From the NCBI RefSeq assembly GCF_025699295.1, contig NZ_JAILWB010000021.1, positions 26,740-90,739 on the forward strand: a stretch of DNA of 64,000 bases. The letters are read 5' to 3'. The notes under the pieces are model-generated. The model did no database searches. It saw only the letters and a list, made by a program, of their open reading frames with translations, and was not told where the DNA came from. Positions 38,318 to 48,014 of the stretch are shown piece after piece; the stretch's first letter is position 1, and each line of letters opens with the position of its first letter. A program made the position numbers and the translations under genes. This stretch comes from Hydrogenophaga sp. GTDB taxonomy: Bacteria; Pseudomonadota; Gammaproteobacteria; Burkholderiales; Burkholderiaceae_C.

Positions 38318-39829
38318 ATGGAACTCATTGACAACCTGGCGCTGGGCTTCGGCGTCGCCTTTACTTTCCAGAACCTGATCTACGCCTTTGTCGGCTGCCT
38401 CCTGGGCACGCTGATCGGCGTGCTGCCGGGCATCGGCCCGCTGGCCACCATCGCCATGCTGCTGCCGGCCACCTACGGCCTGCCTCCCGTGGCCGCGCTC
38501 ATCATGCTCGCCGGCATCTACTACGGCGCGCAGTATGGCGGCTCCACCACCGCCATCCTGGTCAACTTGCCAGGCGAATCGTCCTCGGTGGTGACCGTGA
38601 TCGACGGCTATCAGATGGCGCGCAAGGGCAGGGCGGGGCCCGCGCTGGCGGCCTCCGGCCTGGGTTCCTTCTTTGCAGGTTGCGTGGGCACCCTCGTGAT
38701 CGCCGCGTTCGCGCCGCCGCTGACCGAGGTGGCCCTGAGCTTCGGCCCATCCGAGTACTTCGCGCTCATGGTGCTGGGCCTCATCGGCGCAGTGGTGCTG
38801 GCCTCGGGCTCGCTGATCAAGGCGCTGGCCATGATCGTGTTGGGTCTGCTGATCGGCCTGGTCGGTACCGACGTGAACTCGGGCGTCGCGCGCTTCAGTT
38901 TCGACATCCCCGAACTCACCGACGGCATCAGCTTCGTCGCCATCGCCATGGGCGTGTTCGGCTATGGCGAGATCATCAACAACCTGTCTCATGGCGACAG
39001 CAAGCGCGACGTCTTCTCCGGCAAGGTGTCGGGTCTGATGCCTACCAAGGAGGATTTCAAGCGCATGGTGCCCGCAGTGCTGCGCGGCACGGCCCTGGGC
39101 TCCATGCTGGGCATCCTTCCCGGGGGTGGTTCGGTGCTGTCGTCCTTCGCGGCCTACACGATCGAGAAGAAGACCAAGCTCCGGCCGGGCGAAGTGCCCT
39201 TCGGTCAGGGCAACATCCGCGGTGTGGCGGCTCCCGAGGCGGCCAACAACGCGGGTGCTCAGGCGTCGTTCATTCCGCTGCTGACGCTGGGCATTCCGCC
39301 CAACCCCGTGATGGCGCTGATGGTGGGTGCCATGACGATCCACAACATCCAGCCCGGCCCGCAGGTGATGACCTCGAACCCCGAGCTCTTCTGGGGCCTG
39401 ATCGCCTCCATGTGGATCGGCAATGCCATGCTGGTGGTCCTGAACCTGCCGCTGATCGGCATCTGGGTCAAGCTGCTGACCGTGCCGTACCGCTGGCTGT
39501 TCCCGGCCATCGTGCTGTTCTGCGCCATCGGCGTGTACTCGACCAACAACAACGTTTTCGACATCTGGATCGTTGCACTGTTCGGTCTGATCGGCTACAT
39601 CTTCATCAAGCTCGGCTGCGAGCCGGCGCCCTTGCTGCTGGGCCTGGTGCTGGGGCCCATGATGGAGGAATACCTGCGCCGCGCCTTGTTGATCTCGCGC
39701 GGAGACTGGTCCGTCTTCGTGACCCGACCGATCTCGGCCTCGTTGCTGGCCGCCGCGGTGCTGCTGCTGGTCATCGTCGTGTCGCCATCGATCAAGAAGA
39801 AGCGCGAGGAAGCCTTCGTCGAGGAATGA
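38318..39829 (+). CDS. tctA: Tripartite tricarboxylate transporter large membrane subunit TctA
   Basis: 503 residues with ~12 membrane helices. TctA signature blocks GVLPGIGPLATIAMLLPATYGLPPVAALIMLAGIYYGAQYGGST and GILPGGGSVLSSFAAY and AAPEAANNAGAQASFIPLLTLGIPPNP are all intact. It is the main transport subunit for citrate-like or other carboxylates. A strong terminator follows. No TctC solute-binding protein lies upstream or downstream in this window, so the cognate one must be elsewhere, as often in Burkholderiales. Confidence 0.94.
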   Translation: MELIDNLALGFGVAFTFQNLIYAFVGCLLGTLIGVLPGIGPLATIAMLLPATYGLPPVAALIMLAGIYYGAQYGGSTTAILVNLPGESSSVVTVIDGYQMARKGRAGPALAASGLGSFFAGCVGTLVIAAFAPPLTEVALSFGPSEYFALMVLGLIGAVVLASGSLIKALAMIVLGLLIGLVGTDVNSGVARFSFDIPELTDGISFVAIAMGVFGYGEIINNLSHGDSKRDVFSGKVSGLMPTKEDFKRMVPAVLRGTALGSMLGILPGGGSVLSSFAAYTIEKKTKLRPGEVPFGQGNIRGVAAPEAANNAGAQASFIPLLTLGIPPNPVMALMVGAMTIHNIQPGPQVMTSNPELFWGLIASMWIGNAMLVVLNLPLIGIWVKLLTVPYRWLFPAIVLFCAIGVYSTNNNVFDIWIVALFGLIGYIFIKLGCEPAPLLLGLVLGPMMEEYLRRALLISRGDWSVFVTRPISASLLAAAVLLLVIVVSPSIKKKREEAFVEE

Positions 39830-40210
39830 TTGTCGAGCGTGCGTGCGTGCCCCGGCCGCACCACACAAAGCCCGATCCGCCACCGAGCGGGCCGGGCTTT
39901 TTTCTTGTCCGCACTCACGGGCTGCAGGGCCGTTTCCTTGGCGGTGGTTTGATCTTCCACGATGTATATTATGTAAAGTTAAAAACTGGATATCGGCGTG
40001 GAAGCCGAGCTGAGGATGCGTTCGCGATCCTGGTGCGGCGAGCCGGCACGCGGTATCTGATGCGCCAGGCAACCCTGACAGGCGCATTAGTTGCTACACC
40101 TATGCGGGGAAACACCGGGGCGGCCCAGCCCGGTGGCGCAAGGCCGAGATTTACAATGCGGGCGCCCACCGCTGCCATCCGAACTAGCGGTATTCAAACG
40201 AAAGATTCTC
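39830..40210. other. Intergenic region ahead of the amino-acid ABC operon
   Basis: 381 bases, no gene. It contains the tctBA terminator (39867-39904), an AT-rich patch at ~39961-39985 (TATATTATGTAAAG) that probably belongs to the ABC operon promoter, and a TTGATC (39949-39954) whose spacing to any -10 is not good. The ABC substrate-binding gene starts at 40211. Confidence 0.5.
39867..39904 (+). terminator. Intrinsic terminator after tctBA
   Basis: AAAGCCCG (39867-39874) pairs with CGGGCTTT (39893-39900) and is followed by TTTC. Starts 37 bases past the tctA stop. Confidence 0.85.
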
Positions 40211-41062
40211 ATGAAAACCCTTCTCCTGTCCCTGAGCCTGATCGGCGCCGTCACTCTGGTCGGGTGCGGCAAGACCGAGACGCCCGCACCCGAGGCCGCG
40301 CCTGCGGCACCTGCCGCCGCGCCCACCGCAGCAGCGCCCATGACACCGGCTGAAATGGCCGAGCTCAAGGTGGCGATCGACCCGACCTACGAGCCCTTCA
40401 CCTTCAAGACGGCCGATGGCAAGCCCACCGGCTTCGACGTCGACATCGCCGACGCCCTGTGCAACCAGATCAAGCGCAAGTGCGTGTACGTCGAACAGGT
40501 CTGGGACAGCATGATCCCCGGCCTGCAGGCCAAGAAGTACGACGTCATCATCAGCTCCATGTCGATCACCGACGAGCGCAAGCAGGTCGTGGACTTCACG
40601 GACAAGTACTACAACACGCCCAGCCGCATCGTGGTCAAGGCCGACACGGCGTTCACCGACCTGGCCTCGCTCAAGGGCAAGAAGATCGGCGTGCTCAAGG
40701 GCAGCACCCAGGAGAAGTACGCCATGGGCGAGCTCAAGACCCTGGGCGTGAATGTGGTGCCTTACGAGGCCCAGGACCAGGTCTATCTCGACATCAAGTC
40801 GGGCCGTCTGGACGGCACCGTGGCTGACCAGGTGGAAGTCACCGGCGGCTTCCTGAGCAAGCCCGAAGGCGCGGGCTACGGCTTCGTGGGCCCGGTGCTC
40901 AACGACGTGAAGTACTACGGTTATGGCGTGGGCGTGGCCTTGCGCAAGGACGAGACCGCTCTCAAGGACGAGCTCAACGCCGCCATCCAGGCCATCCGCG
41001 CCAACGGTGTCTACGAGACCGTGAGCAAGAAGTACTTCAACTTCGACGTCTACGGCAACTGA
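40211..41062 (+). CDS. Polar amino-acid ABC transporter, substrate-binding lipoprotein
   Basis: 283 residues with a lipoprotein signal peptide and lipobox LVGC near residue 19, then an Ala/Pro linker. The mature domain begins MAELKVAIDPTYEPFTFKTADGKPTGFDVDIADALC, the SBP family 3 signature, with VWDSMIPGLQAKKYDVIISSMSIT downstream. Basic-amino-acid (Lys/Arg/Orn/His)-type binding proteins share these features. It should sit on the outer face of the inner membrane and deliver its ligand to the permeases that follow. Confidence 0.9.
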   Translation: MKTLLLSLSLIGAVTLVGCGKTETPAPEAAPAAPAAAPTAAAPMTPAEMAELKVAIDPTYEPFTFKTADGKPTGFDVDIADALCNQIKRKCVYVEQVWDSMIPGLQAKKYDVIISSMSITDERKQVVDFTDKYYNTPSRIVVKADTAFTDLASLKGKKIGVLKGSTQEKYAMGELKTLGVNVVPYEAQDQVYLDIKSGRLDGTVADQVEVTGGFLSKPEGAGYGFVGPVLNDVKYYGYGVGVALRKDETALKDELNAAIQAIRANGVYETVSKKYFNFDVYGN

Positions 41063-41074
41063 CACCGGCGCGTT

Positions 41075-41761
41075 TTGTCCGGCTACTTCGCCTCGATCCT
41101 GCAGGGCGCCCTCCTCACGGTGGGCGTTTCACTGGCCGCCCTGGTGGTGGCCATCCTGCTGGGTCTGCTGGGCGCGGTGGCCAAGCTCTCCGGCAGGCCC
41201 CTGCTCGTGGGCCTGGCCACGGTCTACACCACGCTGGTGCGGGGCGTGCCCGAACTGGTGCTGATGTTGCTGATCTTCTACGGCGGCACCATCGGACTCA
41301 ACCACCTTCTTGAGGCCCTGGGCAGCAAGTCCTCGGTGGACATCAACCCGTTCCTCGCGGGTGTGCTCACCATCGGCTTCATCTACGGCGCCTACATGAC
41401 GGAGACTTTCCGCGGCGCCATCCTGTCGATCCCCAAGGGGCAGATGGAAGCGGCCTGGGCCTTCGGCATGGGGCCGGTGCGTACCTTCGTGCGCATCACC
41501 GCGCCGCAGATGGTGCGCTACGCCCTGCCCGGCTTCACCAACAACTGGCTGGTGCTGATCAAGGCCACGGCCCTCATCAGCCTGATCGGCCTGCAGGAAA
41601 TGACCTACCTGGCCAAGCAGGCCAGCGCCGCCACCCGCGAGCCTTTCACTTTCTTCCTGTTCGCCGCCGCGCTGTTCCTTGTGTACACCTCGGTCTCGCT
41701 GTGGGCCCTGCGCTGGCTGGACCGGCGCTTCAGCATGGGCGTGAAACGCGCCAATACCTGA
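41075..41761 (+). CDS. Polar amino-acid ABC transporter permease (HisQ type)
   Basis: 228 residues from a TTG start, the only candidate that keeps the first membrane helix (SGYFASILQGALLTVGVSLAAL). The EAA loop is EAAWAFGMGPVRTFVRITAPQMVRYALPG near residue 140. It pairs with the next permease to form the membrane channel. Spacing of 12 bases from the SBP stop. Confidence 0.88.
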   Translation: MSGYFASILQGALLTVGVSLAALVVAILLGLLGAVAKLSGRPLLVGLATVYTTLVRGVPELVLMLLIFYGGTIGLNHLLEALGSKSSVDINPFLAGVLTIGFIYGAYMTETFRGAILSIPKGQMEAAWAFGMGPVRTFVRITAPQMVRYALPGFTNNWLVLIKATALISLIGLQEMTYLAKQASAATREPFTFFLFAAALFLVYTSVSLWALRWLDRRFSMGVKRANT

Positions 41762-41773
41762 ACACCAGCCGTC

Positions 41774-42487
41774 ATGAAGTGGGACGTCATCTTCCGACCC
41801 TCCACCCTGGCCATGTACGGCGAGGGCCTGGTCACCACGGTCTGGCTGCTGCTGTCTTCTCTGGCCGTGGGCGCGGTGCTCGCGCTGCTGTTCGCACTCG
41901 CGCTGACCGGCCCGTTCAAGCCGCTGCGCTGGATCGTCGGTGCGTACACCTACGTGATCCGCGGCACGCCGCTGCTGATCCAGCTCTACCTGATCTACTA
42001 CGGCATCGCGCAGCTGGAGTGGATTCAGGCACGCTGGAACGACATCTGGCCCTGGACGCACTTCAAGGAACCCTTCTTCTGCGCGCTGCTGGCCTTCAGC
42101 CTGAACACGGCCGCCTACACCGCCGAAATGCTGGCCGGCGCCATCCGCGAGACCGCCGCCGGCGAGATCGAGGCCGCACAGGCCATGGGCATGAGCCCGG
42201 CCATGGCCATGCGACGCATCGTGCTGCCCAGCGCCCTGCGCCGCACCCTGCCGGCCTACAGCAATGAGGTGGTGATGATGCTGCACGCCACCAGCCTGGC
42301 GAGCACCGTGCCCGCGATGCTGGATGTGACCGCCGCAGCCAGCCGCATCTACTCGGACTTCTACCTGCCGTTCGAGGCCTACATCTTCGCGGCCGCGATC
42401 TACCTCACCATCACCTTCAGCCTGGTGGGCGTTTTCAAGCTGGCCGAACGGCGCTTCCTGGCCCATCTGGCCCCGCGCGCGCACTGA
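41774..42487 (+). CDS. Polar amino-acid ABC transporter permease (HisM type)
   Basis: 237 residues. Second channel subunit with EAAQAMGMSPAMAMRRIVLPSALRRTLPAYSNE (EAA loop) near residue 135 and the typical YTYVIRGTPLLIQLYLIYYG segment. It follows the first permease by 12 bases. Together with the ATPase (43676) they constitute a HisQMP-like importer. Confidence 0.9.
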   Translation: MKWDVIFRPSTLAMYGEGLVTTVWLLLSSLAVGAVLALLFALALTGPFKPLRWIVGAYTYVIRGTPLLIQLYLIYYGIAQLEWIQARWNDIWPWTHFKEPFFCALLAFSLNTAAYTAEMLAGAIRETAAGEIEAAQAMGMSPAMAMRRIVLPSALRRTLPAYSNEVVMMLHATSLASTVPAMLDVTAAASRIYSDFYLPFEAYIFAAAIYLTITFSLVGVFKLAERRFLAHLAPRAH

Positions 42488-42509
42488 AGGCGGTTTCCGG
42501 TATCGCAAC

Positions 42510-43649
42510 ATGCAACGCACCGAATATCCCTTGCTGAGCCCGAGCCTGGGCAGCCACAAGACGCTGGTCGGCTTCCATTTCGGCACGCGCGGTGCACGCC
42601 CCAAGGTCTACATCCAGGCCAGCCTGCACGCCGAGGAGCTGCCCGGCATGCTGGTGGCCCACCACCTGCGTGAACGGCTGGAAGCGGCGGACAAGGCCGG
42701 CCGGCTGCGCGGCGAGGTGGTCCTGGTGCCCGCGGCCAACCCGATCGGCCTGGCCCAGCGCCTGGACCACAAGCCCATGGGCCGCTTCGAGTTCGACACC
42801 GCGCAGAACTTCAACCGGCACTACCCCGACATGGCCGCCGCCGTGCTGGAGGAAGCGAAAACCCGCATGGGCCCGGATGCCCAAACCAACGTGGCCACCG
42901 TGCGGCGCCTGGTCGGCGCGTGGCTCGACCAGTGGGCGCCTGCCTCCGAACTGGAGAGCCTGCGGCGGCAGCTGTTGCGGCTCTCGCACGACGCCGACCT
43001 GGTGCTGGACCTGCACTGCGACACCGAGGCCGTCATCCACCTCTACAGCGAAGAGGCCTGCTGGCCACCGTTCGAGCCGCTGGCCCGCCTGCTGGGCTGC
43101 CAGGCCGTGCTGCTGGCGCGCGAATCGGGCGGGGGTCCGTTCGACGAGCGCCTCTCCGGCCTGTGGTGGCAACTCGCGGCGGCGCTGAAAGAAGCCGGTG
43201 TCGACGCTCCCCTGCCCCAGGCCTGCGCCAGCACCACGGTGGAGCTGCGCGGTGAAAGCGAGGTGTCGCACAGCCTGGCGCGCGCGGACGCGCAGGCCAT
43301 CTTCGGTTTTCTTGAGCACGCCGGAGCCGTCGCGGCCCCCGCCCCACCCGCGCTGCCTCCGATGGCGTGCCAGCCCACGCCGCTGGCGGGCTCGCAGACC
43401 CTGCGCTCGCCCGTGCCGGGCGTGCTGGTGTTCCTGGTCCAGGCTGGCGCCGTGCTGGCCGCGGGCGATGTGGTCGCCGAGGTCATCGACCCGACCGCCG
43501 CGGGCCAGGCCCGCGTGCACGCGGTGCGCGCCGAAGTGGCGGGCGTCCTGTACGCCATGGTGCGCGAGCGCTACGTCGTCGCGGGCGGCGAAGTCGGCAA
43601 GATTGCCGGCGCAACGCCGTTCCGTTCGGGCGACCTGCTGGGCGCCTGA
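42510..43649 (+). CDS. M14-type amidohydrolase (succinylglutamate desuccinylase/aspartoacylase family)
   Basis: 379 residues. Zn site: [12 protein letters not shown] (H-x-x-E) near residue 37 and [13 protein letters not shown] near residue 170. Conserved [34 protein letters not shown] fits family members that remove an N-acyl group from amino acids. A C-terminal ~90-residue beta-rich domain ([30 protein letters not shown]) resembles a biotinyl/lipoyl-type barrel. It is embedded between the permeases and the ATPase of the ABC operon, so the transported compound is probably an acylated amino acid or opine-like molecule. Confidence 0.85.
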   Translation: MQRTEYPLLSPSLGSHKTLVGFHFGTRGARPKVYIQASLHAEELPGMLVAHHLRERLEAADKAGRLRGEVVLVPAANPIGLAQRLDHKPMGRFEFDTAQNFNRHYPDMAAAVLEEAKTRMGPDAQTNVATVRRLVGAWLDQWAPASELESLRRQLLRLSHDADLVLDLHCDTEAVIHLYSEEACWPPFEPLARLLGCQAVLLARESGGGPFDERLSGLWWQLAAALKEAGVDAPLPQACASTTVELRGESEVSHSLARADAQAIFGFLEHAGAVAAPAPPALPPMACQPTPLAGSQTLRSPVPGVLVFLVQAGAVLAAGDVVAEVIDPTAAGQARVHAVRAEVAGVLYAMVRERYVVAGGEVGKIAGATPFRSGDLLGA

Positions 43650-43675
43650 GCTTTCATTTCCACCTGGCACCGACC

Positions 43676-44476
43676 ATGACCGCTGAATCCACCGCCCCCC
43701 GAACGCCCGGCCGTGCCTTGCTGGAAGTGCACGACATCCACAAGCGCTTCGGCGCGAACGAAGTGCTCAAGGGCGTGTCGCTGCAGGCGCGCGCCGGCGA
43801 CGTGATCAGCCTGATCGGCAGTTCCGGTTCGGGCAAGAGCACGCTGCTGCGCTGCATCAACCTGCTGGAGAACCCGAACAGCGGGCGCATCGTGCTCGGC
43901 GGCGAAGAGCTGCAGCTCAAACCCGACCGCCACGGCGAGCTGCGCGCCGTCAACGCGGCCCAGTTGCAGCGCCTGCGCACCAAGCTGGCCATGGTGTTCC
44001 AGCACTTCAACCTCTGGGCCCACATGACGGTGTTGCAGAACATCACCGAGGCACCGGTGAACGTGCTGGGCATCCCGAAGGACCAGGCTGTGGAGACCGC
44101 GCGCCGCTACCTCGAACGCGTCGGCCTGCGTGGCGTGGAAGACCGCTACCCCTCGCACATGAGCGGTGGCCAGCAGCAGCGCGTGGCGATTGCGCGCGCG
44201 CTGGCGGTGGAGCCCGATGTGATGCTGTTCGACGAGCCTACCAGCGCGCTCGACCCCGAGCTGGTGGGCGAAGTGTTGCGTGTGATGAAGCTGCTGGCCG
44301 AGGAAGGCCGCACCATGGTGGTGGTCACGCACGAGATGGGCTTTGCGCGCGAGGTGTCCTCGCACCTCATCTTCCTGCACAAGGGCTGCATCGAGGAACA
44401 GGGCGTGCCCGCCGAGGTGCTGGCGCGGCCCAAGAGCGAGCGGCTCGCGCAGTTTCTTTCAGGCAATCTGAAGTAG
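43676..44476 (+). CDS. Polar amino-acid ABC transporter ATP-binding protein (HisP type)
   Basis: 266 residues. Walker [10 protein letters not shown] near residue 47, Q-loop VFQHFNLW near 105, signature [15 protein letters not shown] near 165, Walker [14 protein letters not shown] near 185 and the switch His in [12 protein letters not shown]. An active transport ATPase of the polar-amino-acid family. Last gene of the operon; convergent with the acylase gene. Confidence 0.94.
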   Translation: MTAESTAPRTPGRALLEVHDIHKRFGANEVLKGVSLQARAGDVISLIGSSGSGKSTLLRCINLLENPNSGRIVLGGEELQLKPDRHGELRAVNAAQLQRLRTKLAMVFQHFNLWAHMTVLQNITEAPVNVLGIPKDQAVETARRYLERVGLRGVEDRYPSHMSGGQQQRVAIARALAVEPDVMLFDEPTSALDPELVGEVLRVMKLLAEEGRTMVVVTHEMGFAREVSSHLIFLHKGCIEEQGVPAEVLARPKSERLAQFLSGNLK

Positions 44477-44494
44477 CGCAGGCACTACGCGCCC

Positions 44495-46999
44495 TCAGGG
44501 CCGCAGCTCCAGCGTCGAACGCCACTTGCCCGGCTTCATCGTCAGAGTGCGGTAACGCACCTCGGCCCAGGTGTCGCTCATGTCGCGGTAGCGCTGCGAA
44601 AACACATTGCCGCTCTGCCCGGTCTGATAGATGAAGCGTGAATTGTCGAGGTTGGCCAGGTCGTAGACCGCGCGCAGGCTGGCAGCGTGCCGGTTGGCGT
44701 ACGGTGCATCGGCCTTGTCCAGGTGGTATTGCCCCACGTTCAGGGTGAAGGGGTCCCCGCCGGTGGGCGTGCGCACCTCGAAAAACGGGGCCAGTGGCTT
44801 CACGTTGCTCAGCGGCCGGTGGATCGAAATGGCCGGGTGCGCATCGCCCCAGCGCCAGGCGGACACGTCATCGCCGTGCACAGCCTGCAGGCGGGTCAGC
44901 GCATCGGTCAGCGCGGCACTGCTGGCCGCGGCGCAACCGGCGGTGCCGCACCAGCCAGTGTCGTTGCGCTCCAGGATGCCCTCGACCGCGTTGCGAAACA
45001 GGCGCTTGCCGTACATGCCTTCGAAACGTGCGTGGCCCAGGCGTTCGCCCACCACGCGGCGGGTGAAGGCATCGACCCAGGCGGTGTAGATCAGCGGCGC
45101 GGCGGCGTCAACGCGCATCGCACCCCGGAAATCGCGCAGCTCGGCTTGCGCGGCCGCGGCCAGCGGGTGGTCCGAGGTGGTCTTCTGCAGGAAGGGCAGC
45201 AGGCGCATCGTGGCGGCCGACTGCTGGTCTGCGTGCATGAGCTGGAACGAGTCCAGCGTGTGCTGCGGGGTTTCCTCCAGCATCGCCTCGATGCGCTCGT
45301 ACCGGTACGGTGCAGCCCAGTCCTGGGTGAAGAAGTGCGGGTAGTCGGCGGCGTGGACGCGCTGGTTGGCGGTGGCGATCCAGCCCCGTGCGCCGTCGTC
45401 CTGCGGCGTCTCTTCGTAAGGCAGCCAGCCGATCCAGTCATAGCGTGGCTCCCAGCCTGGGGCGGGTGCGACGCCGCGGATGTCGTTGTCCGGCCCGCGC
45501 ACCGGTATCCGGCCCGCGGCCTTGAACGCGATGCGGCCGCTGCGGTCGGCCATCAACACGCTTTGCATGGGCGAGTGGAACTCGCGAAACGCGTTCAGCA
45601 GATCCGCCACCGATTGCGCGCGGTTCGATGCCAGCGTGGCCACCACGTTGCCATTGTCGCTGTCCAGCGCGCTCCAGCGCAGCGCCAGCACGAAGCGCCG
45701 CGTGTCGATCACCTCGCCATGCCGCGCCTGTGCGTCGCTGAGCACCGGGCCGTGGCGCGTCGTGCGCACCATGTGGCTCACGTCGGGCTGGCCCTTGACG
45801 CGGATGGTCTCCACGCGCAGCCCGAAGTTGGCCCAGGCGGGTTCACCGCTGTCCGAGGGAATGCGGTACTGCGCCGGGTTGGCGGGGTTGATCTGCTCCA
45901 GGTACAGGTCCTGCACGTCGGGACCGGTGTTGGTGAACGCCCAGGCCACCTGCTGCGTGCGCCCCAGCACCACGAAGGGCGTGCCGGGCAAAGTGGCCCC
46001 GATCACATCCATGCCCTTGACGCCTTCGGCATCGGGCGCCTGCAGGCGCGCGAAGTACCAGATCGCCGGTGCGCTCAGGCCCAGGTGCGGGTCGTTGGCC
46101 AGCAGCGGCATGCCCGAAGCACTGCGCGAGCCGTTGACCACCCAGTTGTTGGAGCCCTTGCCTTCGATGTTGCCCAGCTCGTCCGTCCAGCGCTGCAGGT
46201 CGGCGCCAATCTGCCCCCGCACCGACGCCAGAAGCCCGGTGGTGTGGACGTCCGCGGGCGTGGCCGCACCCGTGACCGTCTTGCCCCGGTAGACACCCAG
46301 ATCACGGTACAGAGCGGCGAGGTCGGCGGACGCAGCGGGTTGCTCGCCAGGGTACGGCGGGAACAGTTGCCACAGCGCGGGGGTGTCGATGGCTTCGAGG
46401 GCGGTCAGCCGCGCGAACTCGTTGCCCCAGTTGCCACCGAGGTCCAGCGCCATCATGAGCGACCAGCCCACACTGTCCAGCGGGTCCCAGTAGCGTCCGG
46501 CCAGCGCCTCGTCGCGCGGGTCTATGCCCAGCAGCAGAAACTCCGGCGAGAGCGCCTGGTCAGTGTGGGCGAAGAAGGCATTCACCCCGTCGCTGTAGGC
46601 CTGCAGGGCGTCGCGCGCGTCGGCCGGCAGCCCCTCGTGCTGGCGCCGTGCGGCCTCGCGAATGCCCAGCGTGCGCATGAGCTTGTCGGTCTCCAGCGTG
46701 GCGGGCCCCAGCACCTCGGAGAGGTTGCCGCGCATCACGCGCCGATTGAATTCGAGCTGCCAGCCTCGTTCCTGCGCATGCACGTAGCCCATGGCCATCC
46801 AGGCGTCGCGCGGCCGGCTGGCCAGCACGTGCGTGACGTCGCTCGCATCGCGGTGCACCTTCACCGGTGCCGACAGCCCGGGCAGGTTGAGGCTGCCGTC
46901 CATTTTCGGCAAGCTTCGGTAGGCATAGAAGGCTGCCAGTGCAACGGACACCGCCAACAGCAGCAACAGCAGGGCAAGAAATCGTTTGATCCAGCGCAC
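44495..46999 (-). CDS. Penicillin acylase family protein (Ntn hydrolase)
   Basis: 834 residues from a GTG with GGAG eight bases upstream. An N-terminal membrane/signal segment (VRWIKRFLALLLLLLAVSVALAAF) precedes the S45 fold. The autoprocessing site and N-terminal nucleophile Ser lie in IEGKGSNNWVVNGSRS near residue 265; a conserved GYVHAQERGWQLEFNRR is in the alpha chain. Known relatives cleave N-acyl amides such as penicillins or acyl-homoserine lactones. Expected to mature into two chains in the periplasm. Substrate undetermined. Confidence 0.9.
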   Translation of the reverse strand: MRWIKRFLALLLLLLAVSVALAAFYAYRSLPKMDGSLNLPGLSAPVKVHRDASDVTHVLASRPRDAWMAMGYVHAQERGWQLEFNRRVMRGNLSEVLGPATLETDKLMRTLGIREAARRQHEGLPADARDALQAYSDGVNAFFAHTDQALSPEFLLLGIDPRDEALAGRYWDPLDSVGWSLMMALDLGGNWGNEFARLTALEAIDTPALWQLFPPYPGEQPAASADLAALYRDLGVYRGKTVTGAATPADVHTTGLLASVRGQIGADLQRWTDELGNIEGKGSNNWVVNGSRSASGMPLLANDPHLGLSAPAIWYFARLQAPDAEGVKGMDVIGATLPGTPFVVLGRTQQVAWAFTNTGPDVQDLYLEQINPANPAQYRIPSDSGEPAWANFGLRVETIRVKGQPDVSHMVRTTRHGPVLSDAQARHGEVIDTRRFVLALRWSALDSDNGNVVATLASNRAQSVADLLNAFREFHSPMQSVLMADRSGRIAFKAAGRIPVRGPDNDIRGVAPAPGWEPRYDWIGWLPYEETPQDDGARGWIATANQRVHAADYPHFFTQDWAAPYRYERIEAMLEETPQHTLDSFQLMHADQQSAATMRLLPFLQKTTSDHPLAAAAQAELRDFRGAMRVDAAAPLIYTAWVDAFTRRVVGERLGHARFEGMYGKRLFRNAVEGILERNDTGWCGTAGCAAASSAALTDALTRLQAVHGDDVSAWRWGDAHPAISIHRPLSNVKPLAPFFEVRTPTGGDPFTLNVGQYHLDKADAPYANRHAASLRAVYDLANLDNSRFIYQTGQSGNVFSQRYRDMSDTWAEVRYRTLTMKPGKWRSTLELRP

Positions 47000-47069
47000 G
47001 AAAAGTCTCCGGGGTTCTTGTTGTGTCCTCCGGCACGCCCCGCGCGTGCCGCAGTGTGTCGTCGTCGCC

Positions 47070-48014
47070 CTACTTCTCGATGCCGCCGGGCGCGATCTCC
47101 ACGTGCCCATCCACCAGCCTGAAGCTGACCACGGGCGCGCTGATGTCGCTGAACGGCGCGCCCATGGCGATCTCGCCGTTGCTGTGCAGCAGGCATTCCT
47201 GGCGCCGCAGGGCAATCACGTTGTCGCCACCGGCAAAACGCACCCAGGTGCCGTAGCTGCTGATGTCCTCGAGCACGTAGTTGCCCGAGCGGATGTCGAC
47301 GCTGGCGTGCATGCGCGAGACGCGCGGGTCGCTGACGACAAAGTCGGCCTCGGGCACCCGGCCGACCTTCAGCGGCAGGTCGGTCAGATTGAACGACTGC
47401 GTGGTATCCAGCCAGGCCAGTTCGATACCGCCAAACACCGACTCCCTGACGGGATTGAGGGCATGCAGGTCAGCCGGCAGCGTGAGGAATTCGGACAGCA
47501 TCTCGGGTTGCCACTCGATGCGGAACACCTCGCAGGGCTCCACCCTGCCCTTGATGCGCATGGGCCCCAGACTGCGGCTGCGCACGCCATGGCGCGCGCC
47601 CAATTTGCGGATCACCGTGTCGGTGGCCATGATCTGCTCGGGCCCGGCCAGATCGCTCAGGCGCGAGGCCACGTTGACGGCATCGCCGAAGCAGTCGCCA
47701 TCGACCACGACGACCTGGCCGCGCGCCATGCCGATCTGCATCATGAGCTTGAGCCGTTCCGGCCACTGCTGCAGGCGCCTGGCGTGCTCCTGCTGGATCT
47801 GCACCATGGCATCGACGGCATGGCGGTTGTTGGAGAACGACATCAGCACGCCGTCGCCAAGCATCTTCACCACGGTGCCGCCGTGCTCCACGCCCATCGA
47901 CCCGATCCACTGGGTCAGCTTGGTGACGGCCTTGGTGGCGCGGTCGTTACCCAGTGTTTCAAACACCGAGACGCTACCGGTCAAATCCACGAAAGCAATT
48001 GTCAGTTCTGCCAT
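47070..48014 (-). CDS. Class III nucleotide cyclase - FHA domain protein
   Basis: 314 residues. Residues ~1-165 are a class III cyclase domain with metal Asp in IAFVDLTGS and KMLGDGVLMSF, a Lys (VVKMLGDG) favouring adenine, and GDCFGDAVNVASRL with the Asn and Arg transition-state positions. Residues ~205-310 are an FHA domain (LKVGRVPEADFVVSDPRVSRMHASVDIRSGNYVLEDISSYGTWV) that binds phosphothreonine. No membrane segment. It may make cAMP under control of a Ser/Thr kinase, though no kinase gene lies nearby. The ATG at 48014 is preferred over TTG at 48023. Confidence 0.87.
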   Translation of the reverse strand: MAELTIAFVDLTGSVSVFETLGNDRATKAVTKLTQWIGSMGVEHGGTVVKMLGDGVLMSFSNNRHAVDAMVQIQQEHARRLQQWPERLKLMMQIGMARGQVVVVDGDCFGDAVNVASRLSDLAGPEQIMATDTVIRKLGARHGVRSRSLGPMRIKGRVEPCEVFRIEWQPEMLSEFLTLPADLHALNPVRESVFGGIELAWLDTTQSFNLTDLPLKVGRVPEADFVVSDPRVSRMHASVDIRSGNYVLEDISSYGTWVRFAGGDNVIALRRQECLLHSNGEIAMGAPFSDISAPVVSFRLVDGHVEIAPGGIEK

